Shown here piece after piece: positions 49,780-58,387 of a stretch of DNA of 64,000 bases. The first letter of the stretch is position 1; each line of letters starts with the position of its first letter. Under the pieces are notes generated by a model. It was not told the origin of the DNA and did no database searches. It saw nothing but the letters and a program-made list of their open reading frames with translations. Position numbers and translations under genes: made by a program. The stretch is from Bacteroidota bacterium (GTDB lineage Bacteria; Bacteroidota; Ignavibacteria; Kryptoniales; JAKASW01): assembly GCA_023381615.1 (NCBI GenBank), contig JAMCQL010000067.1, forward strand, positions 1 to 64,000, read 5' to 3'.

Positions 49780-50385
49780 TTAGATGTCGAGAAGGTTTAT
49801 TTTTTCTGACTTGATTCTTGTGGCTATTACGCTGGCCGAGACCTCAAATCTCTTGTTAATTTCTCTGGCTATACCGCTAATGAGCGATTGGGTCCAATCA
49901 AATTCTATATCCTTCGTCTTTTCTTTGGCATCCTCAATCACGGGCTTCAACTCCCGAATAGCTTCCATTAATTGCGGCAACGGTACAAGCAATCTACCAG
50001 CGAATTCCCTTGCTTGATATTCGGCTCGACCCCAAACACCAGCCGGAAGAACGTTTATAGTGTTTTTCCATTCTATGAAGGAGGCGAATCGCAGCTGTCG
50101 AATTTGATCAGGGTGGAGGACAAAATGACCGATTTCGTGAGCTATCGAAAATCGGAGCCGAAAACCATTCGCGGAATCGTCGTAGTCAATTTCTTTGAGA
50201 TCTCCCGTCAAATAAGCATCGCTACTTATAAGTTGGGTCAAATTAGGGATTGGAATAATATTCAGCCCTAATTCTTTCTCCACTATAACGTCTACATCTA
50301 CCGGGATCGAGGAATCCCAACAGGCGTTTCTAATCTTTTCGGCTTCGCTCCAAATATCAGCTTCCGATTTCCATGGAACGATCAA
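49780..50385 (-). CDS. ImmA/IrrE-family metallopeptidase
   Basis: The 201-residue protein has the zinc motif H-E-I-G-H in F-S-I-A-H-E-I-G-H-F-V-L-H and a downstream E-Y-Q-A-R-E-F-A-G-R-L-L-V-P, the typical ImmA/IrrE (DUF955) layout. Such peptidases cleave or inactivate a partner XRE repressor when a signal arrives. The partner is encoded 17 bases upstream on the same strand. Confidence 0.9.
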   Translation of the reverse strand: MIVPWKSEADIWSEAEKIRNACWDSSIPVDVDVIVEKELGLNIIPIPNLTQLISSDAYLTGDLKEIDYDDSANGFRLRFSIAHEIGHFVLHPDQIRQLRFASFIEWKNTINVLPAGVWGRAEYQAREFAGRLLVPLPQLMEAIRELKPVIEDAKEKTKDIEFDWTQSLISGIAREINKRFEVSASVIATRIKSEKINLLDI

Positions 50386-50402
50386 AGAGTTAGTAACCAG
50401 GC

Positions 50403-50765
50403 TTACCTTTCCTTTAAGAGTGCGATAAGCTTATCTAATTCTTCCGGAGTTGGTTTGTCTCCCCTAACCGTTCTGAAGAAGACAGGTAAAACCCCTAAGA
50501 CCTCTTCATCCGAATATACATCATCTGGGATCTTCTTTTGTGAAATAGATGCCAAATCAAAGAATTTTTGCCATTCAGAAGAGCTCTTCTCAAGCCGTAA
50601 CACCTGAGCGATTTCGTTCAGCTTTTCTCGATCATCGGTTACACCAAGTCTATTCCTTTCTACTTTACTCCAGTTGCTTGGGTCAACCTTTGCCAAGAAG
50701 CAAAACTCCCTCAATCCGATATTCAAGGAAAGCCTCCTGTTCTTAACATATTCTCCAAACGTCAT
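50403..50765 (-). CDS. XRE-family repressor
   Basis: The 120-residue protein has a helix-turn-helix over about residues 1-70: F-G-E-Y-V-K-N-R-R-L-S-L-N-I-G-L-R-E-F-C, then V-D-P-S-N-W-S-K-V-E-R-N. The C-terminal part (E-V-L-G-V-L-P-V-F-F-R-T-V) may be the target of the ImmA-like peptidase encoded next. It is divergent from the gene at 50978 and probably represses it from the shared control region. Confidence 0.85.
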   Translation of the reverse strand: MTFGEYVKNRRLSLNIGLREFCFLAKVDPSNWSKVERNRLGVTDDREKLNEIAQVLRLEKSSSEWQKFFDLASISQKKIPDDVYSDEEVLGVLPVFFRTVRGDKPTPEELDKLIALLKER

Positions 50766-50880
50766 GGCGACCTCCTCATGCGAAATATTATAAGTATTAG
50801 TATCAACAGTAGTATGATGAATATTACGTGGTAAAGTTATACCACCAAAAAACGAATGTCAAACCACGGTTTTTACATAT

Positions 50881-50953
50881 AACACCAATATTGTGGTGCA
50901 ATAACAAAAATTTGTGTTTTCCTCTTGACAAGCACAAATCGGTGTGTTATATT
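50881..50953 (+). promoter_or_regulatory. Strong promoter with operator-like repeats
   Basis: TTGACA (50925-50930), a 17-base spacer and TATATT (50948-50953). Around it are pairs of words ACACCAATATTGTGGTG (50882-50898), TTTGTG (50911-50916) and CACAAA (50933-50938), which form inverted half-sites. Likely control region for the XRE protein encoded on the other side. Confidence 0.7.
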
Positions 50954-50977
50954 GTGTAAAGAAAAAGGAGAGTTGGT

Positions 50978-51676
50978 ATGTCAACGACGAAATATCCCCC
51001 CGCCTTGACGCTCGCGGAAGCAGTTAGAGTAGTGAGCGAAATGTATGCTCAGCACAAAAGTCGAGAGATTTCGGCTGACCTTATGCCAGACATCTTCCGC
51101 GTCAAACAGAGTAGCAGCTATTTCCCCGCAAAGATTGCCGCCCTGCAGAAATTCGGCTTTGCTGAAAAGCATATTAATGATCAACTCTATTTGACCGACC
51201 GTGCGATGATGATAGTTGACCCCGTCCTTATCGCTGAGACGCACGGCGCAAAACTTGAGGCAGCGAAAGAGATTGACGTTCTCAAGGAATTGTGCGCAAA
51301 ATATCCCAATTTCCAGCTACCCTCGGCAGACCAACTCAAACAGTATCTAATGAAATCATTCGGCATCATAAGGGATACCGTCGAGAAGTGGTACGATTTC
51401 GTTGTCGAATCGTTTAGGGAGCTCGCGGTCGATGCCCCCAAGAGCGTGGCATCCTCTAAGGCATCAGGGGAACATGAAAATTGGTTGCAGGAAACCAGGG
51501 CGAAACCAGAAGCGTCAAGGCCATTAGATCGCCACTTTCAAAATATTCAATTGCCATCAGGCAACATATTTGAGTTCAGTTTGCCGGAAAATGTGACGAT
51601 AGACGATTTGAACTTTGCCATTGGTTTTTTCGAGTTAAGGAAGAAAGTGCAAAGCAAAGATGCGGAACCAAAATAA
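50978..51676 (+). CDS. Unknown protein with winged-helix-like N-terminus
   Basis: The 232-residue protein reads A-L-T-L-A-E-A-V-R-V-V-S-E-M-Y ... S-S-S-Y-F-P-A-K-I-A-A-L-Q-K-F-G-F-A and L-Y-L-T-D-R-A-M over residues 8-75, which looks like a winged helix of the DUF5343 type. The middle is helical and the C-terminus has a short strand-rich part (G-N-I-F-E-F-S-L-P-E-N-V-T-I-D-D-L). I do not recognise a function. It has a strong promoter, an operator-like region and the XRE/ImmA pair upstream. This arrangement is used for genes switched on by a stress or phage signal. Confidence 0.65.
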   Translation: MSTTKYPPALTLAEAVRVVSEMYAQHKSREISADLMPDIFRVKQSSSYFPAKIAALQKFGFAEKHINDQLYLTDRAMMIVDPVLIAETHGAKLEAAKEIDVLKELCAKYPNFQLPSADQLKQYLMKSFGIIRDTVEKWYDFVVESFRELAVDAPKSVASSKASGEHENWLQETRAKPEASRPLDRHFQNIQLPSGNIFEFSLPENVTIDDLNFAIGFFELRKKVQSKDAEPK

Positions 51677-51678
51677 AA

Positions 51679-51707
51679 AAGGCGCCTGGCGGGGCGCCTT
51701 AGTAAAA
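51679..51707. terminator. Bidirectional-looking terminator hairpin
   Basis: AAGGCGCC (51679-51686) and GGCGCCTT (51693-51700) form a perfect 8-bp stem directly after the stop codon of the 232-residue gene. The A-run before it gives a T-run on the opposite strand. Confidence 0.65.
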
Positions 51708-51908
51708 CCATTCACCAAACGAGAGGACAGGTTAATGAGTAACGTGCTAAAAATATTAGTGTAAGCCTGCCTTATTAGGCGGGCCTTATAGGTGCTGATA
51801 CACCTACAAAGCCCTGAATCATTGCCCGCGTGAACGGACAATAACGCCAACAAAATATAACGTTCATTGCGGGAGATTTCAACCCCCAAACTTGAAAGGA
51901 AACTCGCA
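51708..51908. other. Intergenic region before the transposase
   Basis: No gene is supported. Two small hairpins are visible: gcctgcc/ggcgggc around 51767-51786 and taggtg/caccta around 51789-51806. The left end of the transposon should lie here, but I could not define its inverted repeat. Confidence 0.4.
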
Positions 51909-52752
51909 ATGAACACGCTACCGCTCGAAAAGAAAACCCTGATCCTCTCTCTTCTCGCAGAAGGAAATTCACTCCGAACCATTTCCCGCGTTTCCAGTGT
52001 TGCCAGAAACACAATTAGCAAACTACTCTTGGAAGCCGGAGAGAAAGCAAGTGAGATCCTCAGTAATCGTCTCGTGAATTTGCAATGCCGATTTGTCCAA
52101 GTTGACGAGATTTGGACGTTTGTCGGAAAGAAACAGAAGCAATGCACAGAAGAAGAGAAGCGAGCGGGCGAAGTCGGGGATCAATACGTGTTTGTGGCTA
52201 TTGACTCGGAAACCAAACTCGTTACTAATTTCCTCGTTGGCAAGCGAAGCTATCAAATGGCGTATGCGTTTATGAAAGAACTGAGGGAAAGGGTTATTAA
52301 TCGTTTCCAGCTTTCAAGTGATGTGTTCCCGCCGTACTTCAATTGTGTCGATGAAGTTTTTGGAAACCACATTGACTACGGCCAAATCCTCAAGGTGTAC
52401 GGCGATGAAAGTAAGAACGAGAAACGGTATAGTCCGGCTAACATAATACGTGTTGAAATAAACCCCATGATCGGCAATCCGAAGAAAGACAAGATTTTGA
52501 CTTCTCACATGGAGCGGCAAAATCTCACAATGAGAATGCAGATGCGAAGGTTTACGAGGCTGACAAATGGCTTTTCAAAGAGCCTCAAGTATCTGGAAGC
52601 GGCTATCGCCCTGCATTTTCTTCCACTATAACTTTATGCGCATTCACGAAAGCCTTAGAGTAACCCCGGCGATGCAAGCGGGAATCAGTAAGCATCTGGT
52701 TAGTTGGGAAGAGTTTCTAACGGTAGACTTTGAAGAGAGAAAAGCGGCTTAG
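51909..52752 (+). pseudogene. IS1-type transposase with a frameshift near the 3' end
   Basis: From ATG 51909 the frame gives an IS1/InsB-like protein. It has an N-terminal HTH (L-L-A-E-G-N-S-L-R-T-I-S-R-V), first catalytic Asp in F-V-Q-V-D-E-I-W-T-F-V-G-K-K, second region Y-V-F-V-A-I-D-S-E-T-K and third in S-H-M-E-R-Q-N-L-T-M-R. It stops at 52631. The other frame then continues F-F-H-Y-N-F-M-R-I-H-E-S-L-R-V-T-P-A-M-Q-A-G, the expected family C-terminus, up to 52752. One extra T in the run near 52616-52619 explains the break. After the stop, gagccactttcactcaaatt and ttgagccagtgcc may belong to the right end. Confidence 0.75.
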
Positions 52753-52869
52753 TGCAAACTGAGCCACTTTCACTCAAATTGAGCCAGTGCCCTCTCGAAC
52801 ATTAGCATCGTTTTATCTCCTGTTGGAACTCTTGAAATTCGCTCGCCGCGTTAGCATATTCATTGCATC

Positions 52870-54855
52870 ATGTGCGGCATTTGTGGAATTTTCTGTCAGC
52901 CTAATTCGGCAGCGAGAGTGGACCAGCGCGTTCTCGAAAAGATGCGGGACGAAATGCGCCACAGAGGTCCTGACGCTGCCGGAACTTACATAGATGAAAA
53001 CAAAAAGGTTGGACTGGGCTTCCGCCGTTTAGCCATCATCGATCTTTCCCCGCAAGGGAACCAGCCGATGGAGAACGAGGACGGCACGATTCATATCGTG
53101 TTTAACGGGGAAATCTACAATCATGCTGTTTTGCGCAAAGAACTTGAGAAGTTGGGACACAAATATCGTTCGCGTTCGGACACCGAGACTATTCTGCACG
53201 GCTACGAAGAATGGGGAAAGGATATTGTGCACAAGCTGCTTGGGATGTTCGCGTTTGCGATTTACGATTTACGAAGAAACGAACTGTTCGTTGCCCGCGA
53301 TAGAATTGGCGTAAAACCTCTCTATTACACTTTTGTCGATGGGACTTTTCTATTTGCGTCTGAAATAAAAAGTCTCTTGCGGTTCCCCGGCGTCAACCGC
53401 GAGATGGACAATGAAGCGTTTTATCATTACCTGACGTACCTGATTACTCCCGCGCCGAAAACTCTCTTTAAAAACATTTATAAGCTAGAACCTGGATGCT
53501 GGGGAGTCGTTGATTCTTCGGGAAACTTGAAAATCGAAAAATATTGGTCTCTTCTCGCGCAGAACGGCGCACAGCCTACAATAGACATCGATGGAAATCC
53601 GACGCCTCGCTCGAGTTTTATAGACGAATTCGAGTCTGCACCTGAGAATGAACGCGAGAAAATCGCGGTTGAAACGACGAGATCACTTTTGAACAGGAGC
53701 GTTGGAGACAGGATGATGAGCGACGTTCCGTTTGGAGTTTTTCTGAGCGGCGGTGTCGATTCAAGCACTAACGTTGCCTTGATGGCGAAATTAATGAATA
53801 GGCCCGTAGATACATTCAGCGTTGGATTCAGGGATCTCGAAAAATACAATGAACTCGGTTACGCAAGGTTAATCGCCGATAAGTTCAAAACAAATCATCA
53901 CGAAATCATAATTGATTCTAAAACGGTTTTTCCATTTCTGTCCGAACTTCCATATTATCAGGATGAACCGATTGCCGATCCGGTATGCATCCCTCTTTAC
54001 TTTGTTTCAAAACTTGCGCGGGAAAATGGGACTATCGTGGTACAGATCGGCGAAGGAAGTGATGAACTCTTTGCAGGATATTCATGGATGCTTCGAGAGA
54101 TTAAGTTTTACAATACGCTTTGGAAGTTTTACACCGCATTTCCGGAACTTTTGCGGCAAGCAGCGTATGTACCGGCGGCGCAATTTCTGAAAAGTACTCG
54201 CCGGTACCTTGTTCTCGACTACCTTCAAAAGGGAACATTCGGGGAAGAACTTTTCTGGGGCGGCGCGATTAATTTCACGGAACAGCACAAGAAAGATTTG
54301 CTCGGGCCTGCTCTCAAATTAAACGGGCTGAGTTCGTTCGAAGTTGCAAAGACGTTTTACAATGAAATAGAAAAGAGCGGACGCGATCTTGATTTTTTGC
54401 AGAAGATGACTTACGTCGAACTCCGAAATCGCCTTCCGGAACTTCTTCTCATGCGCGTGGATAAGATGACGATGGCGACAATGGTTGAAGGGAGAGAACC
54501 GTTCCTCGATCACAGGCTTGTGGAATTCGTGTTCCAGCTTCCGCAATCACTTAGAGTAAAAAATAAAACCTCGAAATATGTGTTGAAGAAAGCTGTGGAA
54601 GGACTGATTCCCGACGAAATAATTTACAGGCGCAAACAAGGTTTCGCTGCTCCGATGGCTGAATGGATGAGGGGCGAACTTCACGAATGGTTGAAGTCCG
54701 AGATTATGAATTCGAAGCTCGTGAAAGATAAATTTATCGATGCGTCTCACGTCCAGAAAATGCTTTCAATTCACAAATCTGGGAAGAGAGACTTTGGACA
54801 ACTTCTTTGGAACTTGTTGAATGTATCTTTGTGGTACAAGCGATGGATAGAATGA
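52870..54855 (+). CDS. asnB: Asparagine synthase (glutamine-hydrolysing)
   Basis: The 661-residue protein begins M-C-G-I-C-G-I-F; Cys2 is the nucleophile of the class II glutaminase domain (about 2-220), with R-G-P-D-A-A-G and F-N-G-E-I-Y-N-H. The synthetase domain follows with PP-loop S-G-G-V-D-S-S (about 294-300), Y-N-E-L-G-Y-A and G-E-G-S-D-E-L-F-A-G-Y. It makes asparagine from aspartate, ATP and glutamine. Large AsnB paralogues beside polysaccharide genes can instead amidate sugars, and the flippase gene that follows 43 bases downstream makes this worth noting. Confidence 0.9.
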   Translation: MCGICGIFCQPNSAARVDQRVLEKMRDEMRHRGPDAAGTYIDENKKVGLGFRRLAIIDLSPQGNQPMENEDGTIHIVFNGEIYNHAVLRKELEKLGHKYRSRSDTETILHGYEEWGKDIVHKLLGMFAFAIYDLRRNELFVARDRIGVKPLYYTFVDGTFLFASEIKSLLRFPGVNREMDNEAFYHYLTYLITPAPKTLFKNIYKLEPGCWGVVDSSGNLKIEKYWSLLAQNGAQPTIDIDGNPTPRSSFIDEFESAPENEREKIAVETTRSLLNRSVGDRMMSDVPFGVFLSGGVDSSTNVALMAKLMNRPVDTFSVGFRDLEKYNELGYARLIADKFKTNHHEIIIDSKTVFPFLSELPYYQDEPIADPVCIPLYFVSKLARENGTIVVQIGEGSDELFAGYSWMLREIKFYNTLWKFYTAFPELLRQAAYVPAAQFLKSTRRYLVLDYLQKGTFGEELFWGGAINFTEQHKKDLLGPALKLNGLSSFEVAKTFYNEIEKSGRDLDFLQKMTYVELRNRLPELLLMRVDKMTMATMVEGREPFLDHRLVEFVFQLPQSLRVKNKTSKYVLKKAVEGLIPDEIIYRRKQGFAAPMAEWMRGELHEWLKSEIMNSKLVKDKFIDASHVQKMLSIHKSGKRDFGQLLWNLLNVSLWYKRWIE

Positions 54856-54898
54856 AGTACATTCCCATCACGGTTTCTTCGAAAAGAAAAGACATTTG

Positions 54899-56200
54899 AT
54901 GCGTTTCGCTCGTTCTGTGAGTATAACGCTGGTCAGCAAAGGACTGGTGATTCTGACCGGTATCGTAACTAGCATCTTAACGGCTCGATTGCTAGGCCCT
55001 TCAGGTCGTGGCGTGCTTGCCGTATTTCTTGCGATCACCGGAATAGCGACGCAAGTCGGTGGGTTGGGGCTTCACGCCGCACCAAGTTACTACATCAGCC
55101 AGGATAAGTCTCTACTTTCTCGCTTGGTTCCGCTGTTGATGAGTTATAGCCTAATTGCCGGGAGCTTCCTCGGCACGCTTTTCATTATCGCGTTTGCAGC
55201 TTTCCCGGCATTCTATTCCGGCATGAATTGGATTTTCGTGCTGCTGGCTGCGATTACCATCATACCATCTATATCAGTGCCGCTTCTTCAGGGTCTACTT
55301 CTTGGAGTGGAGGACTTTGTTGGATATAATGCGGGTGAACTTGCATATAGAGTTTTCTATATGATTGGCATTGTGATTGTTCTCTATTTATTGAAATTGC
55401 ATCTTCACTCTGCACTTGCTATGACCTCAGCTGCAATCTTCTTCAATGCTGCCGCATTCTTGTTTTTCCTTAACCGAAAAGGCGCCAAGCCGGCTCTGAT
55501 TTTCGACACATCGCTGTTCAAAAGAATATACAGCTACGGACTTCGAGCATACCTCGTTGCGCTCCTCTCATATCTTGTAGTACGCAGCGATATCTTCATC
55601 CTAAACTATCTGAGAGGTCCATCTGACACCGGTATCTATTCCATCGCTGTCCAGTTTGCCGATTTGATTTTTGTTTTTCCGGTCACATTATCGACAATGC
55701 TTTTCCCGAAGGTAGCTTCGGGATTTGCCGATGCCGAGTTCACAGTCAAGGTGTCAAGATTCACGAGCTTTGTTCTTGGTGGAATTTGCATTCTGACATA
55801 TTTGTCTGCCAAGTGGATAATACCGTTCATGTTTTCAAATCAGTTCCTGGCATCGGTACCCGCTCTTGATTTGCTTCTTGTCGGTGTTTACTCTTACGGG
55901 ATGATGAGTGTGATTTCGTCATATTTTGGCGGGAAGGGGATGCCGCTTCGCACGGTACTAATCTGGATTCCGGGGCTGCTCCTTAATGTGGCTCTGAATC
56001 TTATACTCATCCCACGAATTGGAGTAAATGGCGCATCCATATCTTCAACGATAGCATACTTTCTAATTTTCATTCTATATGCTGAATACTTCAGAAAGGA
56101 AACCGGGAAATCGCCTTTTGATTTAGTTATTCCGAGGCGAAGAGATTTTAGAGATATTTCAGATCTTGTTCGGTTGAAGTTGGCTTCGATGAACAAATAG
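54899..56200 (+). CDS. Wzx-like polysaccharide flippase (MATE/MOP superfamily)
   Basis: The 433-residue protein has about twelve transmembrane helices. The N-terminal motif G-I-V-T-S-I-L-T-A-R-L-L-G-P-S-G-R-G typifies Wzx and related O-antigen or teichoic-acid exporters. It moves lipid-linked glycans across the inner membrane. The frame has a TTG at 54896 directly before the ATG at 54899, and the ATG is taken as start. No glycosyltransferase genes follow, so the glycan cannot be named. Confidence 0.85.
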   Translation: MRFARSVSITLVSKGLVILTGIVTSILTARLLGPSGRGVLAVFLAITGIATQVGGLGLHAAPSYYISQDKSLLSRLVPLLMSYSLIAGSFLGTLFIIAFAAFPAFYSGMNWIFVLLAAITIIPSISVPLLQGLLLGVEDFVGYNAGELAYRVFYMIGIVIVLYLLKLHLHSALAMTSAAIFFNAAAFLFFLNRKGAKPALIFDTSLFKRIYSYGLRAYLVALLSYLVVRSDIFILNYLRGPSDTGIYSIAVQFADLIFVFPVTLSTMLFPKVASGFADAEFTVKVSRFTSFVLGGICILTYLSAKWIIPFMFSNQFLASVPALDLLLVGVYSYGMMSVISSYFGGKGMPLRTVLIWIPGLLLNVALNLILIPRIGVNGASISSTIAYFLIFILYAEYFRKETGKSPFDLVIPRRRDFRDISDLVRLKLASMNK

Positions 56201-56456
56201 AAGTTTGGTTTCTAAATCAAGAATACTCGCAGATCCCTTTCGCAACTTTCGCGTTGTTCTCTAATACACTCAGTCCTGCATTTTCAAAATTTGTCAGTGT
56301 TTGGTCAGCAAAAGATTGAAAGTTTTCAAGTCATTAGAGATAGCTCTTGATTGCCATTCTTAAGATTACTTAATTAAATTTCGCTGTGGGGATGTCTGCT
56401 AACGTAGTGCAGAGTACGACCGTGAGCAGGTTCGTTAAGTCAGTATGAATTAGACC

Positions 56457-57290
56457 ATGAACAACAAAATAGAAGAGATAGTCCGGAATGCTCTTGCTGA
56501 AGATGTCGGGCCGGGAGACGTAACCACCGAGTCCATCGTTTCACCGGGTTCGGTGCTCAACGGCCGCTTCGTTGCCAAATCTGAAGGAGTGGTCGCAGGA
56601 TGGGAAGTTGTGACGACAACTTTCCGGCTTCTTGATGACAATGTCAAGGTTGTCCCATTGGCTTTCGACGGCGCGGATGTTGGGAAAGAAGAGATAATTG
56701 GTAAGATCAGTGGGCCAGGAAGGGCGATACTGACGGGTGAACGTGTCGCGCTAAACTTTCTTCAGCGGATGTCCGGAATTGCGATGACCGCGCGCCGCTT
56801 TGTCAAGGCAGCGGCGGGAACACGTGCAATCATACTCGACACCCGAAAGACCGCACCTGGCTTGAGAATCCTCGATAAAATGGCTGTCCGAATCGGCGGT
56901 GCCGAAAATCATCGAACGGGACTCTACGACATGTTACTCATAAAAGATAATCACATCGCGGAAGCGGGCGGAATCACCTCGGCTGTTCAGAGCGCTAGAG
57001 CAAATGCCCCGAAGGAACTGAAGATAGAAGTTGAAGTGAGGAACTTGAACGAGCTGCGGGAAGTTCTCCCGCTCAACGCCGACCGCGTTCTCCTTGACAA
57101 CATGAGCATCGAGGAGATGAGGGAAGCAGTTCAATTAGTGAACGGCCGTGTCCCACTTGAAGCGTCCGGCAACATAGATATTCACAACGTGGCTGCCGTT
57201 GCCGCGACCGGAGTGAACTATATTTCGGTTGGTATGTTGACTCACTCTGTGACTGCAATGGACATAAGCCTGATGATAGATAAGAAGTGA
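56457..57290 (+). CDS. nadC: Nicotinate-nucleotide pyrophosphorylase (quinolinate phosphoribosyltransferase)
   Basis: The 277-residue protein has the NadC signatures E-D-V-G-P-G-D-V-T-T-E, L-N-F-L-Q-R-M-S-G-I-A, D-T-R-K-T-A-P-G-L-R and H-R-T-G-L-Y-D-M-L-L-I-K-D-N-H. The C-terminal barrel has L-E-A-S-G-N-I. It forms nicotinate mononucleotide from quinolinate and PRPP, the third step of de novo NAD synthesis. It is first of three nad genes in a row. The upstream 250 bases hold no gene. Confidence 0.96.
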   Translation: MNNKIEEIVRNALAEDVGPGDVTTESIVSPGSVLNGRFVAKSEGVVAGWEVVTTTFRLLDDNVKVVPLAFDGADVGKEEIIGKISGPGRAILTGERVALNFLQRMSGIAMTARRFVKAAAGTRAIILDTRKTAPGLRILDKMAVRIGGAENHRTGLYDMLLIKDNHIAEAGGITSAVQSARANAPKELKIEVEVRNLNELREVLPLNADRVLLDNMSIEEMREAVQLVNGRVPLEASGNIDIHNVAAVAATGVNYISVGMLTHSVTAMDISLMIDKK

Positions 57291-57304
57291 AGGAGTTTTC
57301 GACG

Positions 57305-58330
57305 ATGACTGTGCAAGACATGTACTTGAAACTGAAGGATAAGCTTCGAGATGTAGTTCCCGATGCCGAACTCAGAATCAAAGCGGAGTTGGCAAACGAG
57401 ATTAACAGGTTAAAGACGGAACGCAACGCAGTCATCCTCGGGCATAATTACATGGAACCAGCTCTCTATTATTCTATCTGCGACTTCACCGGTGATTCAC
57501 TGGAACTTTCCCGCAAGGCGGCAGAGACCGACAAGGACATCATCATCTTCTGCGGGGTTCGTTTCATGGCTGAGACCGCAAAAATTCTGAATCCGGATAA
57601 GGTAGTTCTCCTTCCATCGGAAAAAGCCGGCTGCTCGCTTGCGGCGAGCATCACCGCCGAGGATGTCCGCAATCTCAAGGCGCGCTACCCGGGTGTTCCA
57701 GTCGTTAGTTATGTAAACACTTACGCCGATGTGAAAGCTGAATCCGATGTCTGCTGCACATCGAGCAACGCCGCAGCCGTCGTGAATTCGTTCGGAAGCG
57801 ACAAAGTAATTTTTCTTCCTGATGAATTCTTAGCTCGCAACGTTGCCGCCGAAACCGGGAAGCGGATCATATTTCCAATGAAAGACGAAGAAAACTTTGA
57901 AGAGAACTACCAACTGATCGGCTGGCGCGGCCGCTGCGAGGTTCACGAGAAGTTTACGGTCGAAGATATCGATAACGTGCGAAAGCAATTCCCCGACGTT
58001 GTTATCCTGGCACATCCCGAATGCAGTCCTGAAGTCGTGCAGGCTTCCGATTTCTCCGGCAGCACAACTGCTATGATACGTTACGTCGAAGAGACTAAAG
58101 CGCCAAGGTACCTTCTCTTAACAGAATGCGCGATGGGCGACAACGTTGCGGCTGCAAACCCCGACAAAGAAATGCTGCGGCTCTGCAGCATTCGCTGTCC
58201 GCACATGAACCAGATTACGCTTGAAGATACACTCGAAGCGTTGAGGCGGACACAGTATGTTATTGAAGTGCCTGAGGACATCAGGCTCAAGGCGGCAAGG
58301 GCAGTTGAACGGATGATTTCAATTGGCTGA
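57305..58330 (+). CDS. nadA: Quinolinate synthase
   Basis: About 341 residues from ATG 57305, which has AAGGAG 10 bases upstream; the frame is open from 57287. The three cluster-binding cysteines are in E-K-A-G-C-S-L, H-P-E-C-S-P-E-V and S-I-R-C-P-H-M-N. Other conserved parts are I-L-G-H-N-Y-M and G-D-S-L-E-L-S-R. NadA condenses iminoaspartate with dihydroxyacetone phosphate using a 4Fe-4S cluster. It overlaps nadC only by its leader and lies before nadB. Confidence 0.95.
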   Translation: MTVQDMYLKLKDKLRDVVPDAELRIKAELANEINRLKTERNAVILGHNYMEPALYYSICDFTGDSLELSRKAAETDKDIIIFCGVRFMAETAKILNPDKVVLLPSEKAGCSLAASITAEDVRNLKARYPGVPVVSYVNTYADVKAESDVCCTSSNAAAVVNSFGSDKVIFLPDEFLARNVAAETGKRIIFPMKDEENFEENYQLIGWRGRCEVHEKFTVEDIDNVRKQFPDVVILAHPECSPEVVQASDFSGSTTAMIRYVEETKAPRYLLLTECAMGDNVAAANPDKEMLRLCSIRCPHMNQITLEDTLEALRRTQYVIEVPEDIRLKAARAVERMISIG

Positions 58331-58387
58331 TTCAACATCGGCATTTGAATTTTACTTGCAGGCGTCTTAGCATTATTCAAAACCATA

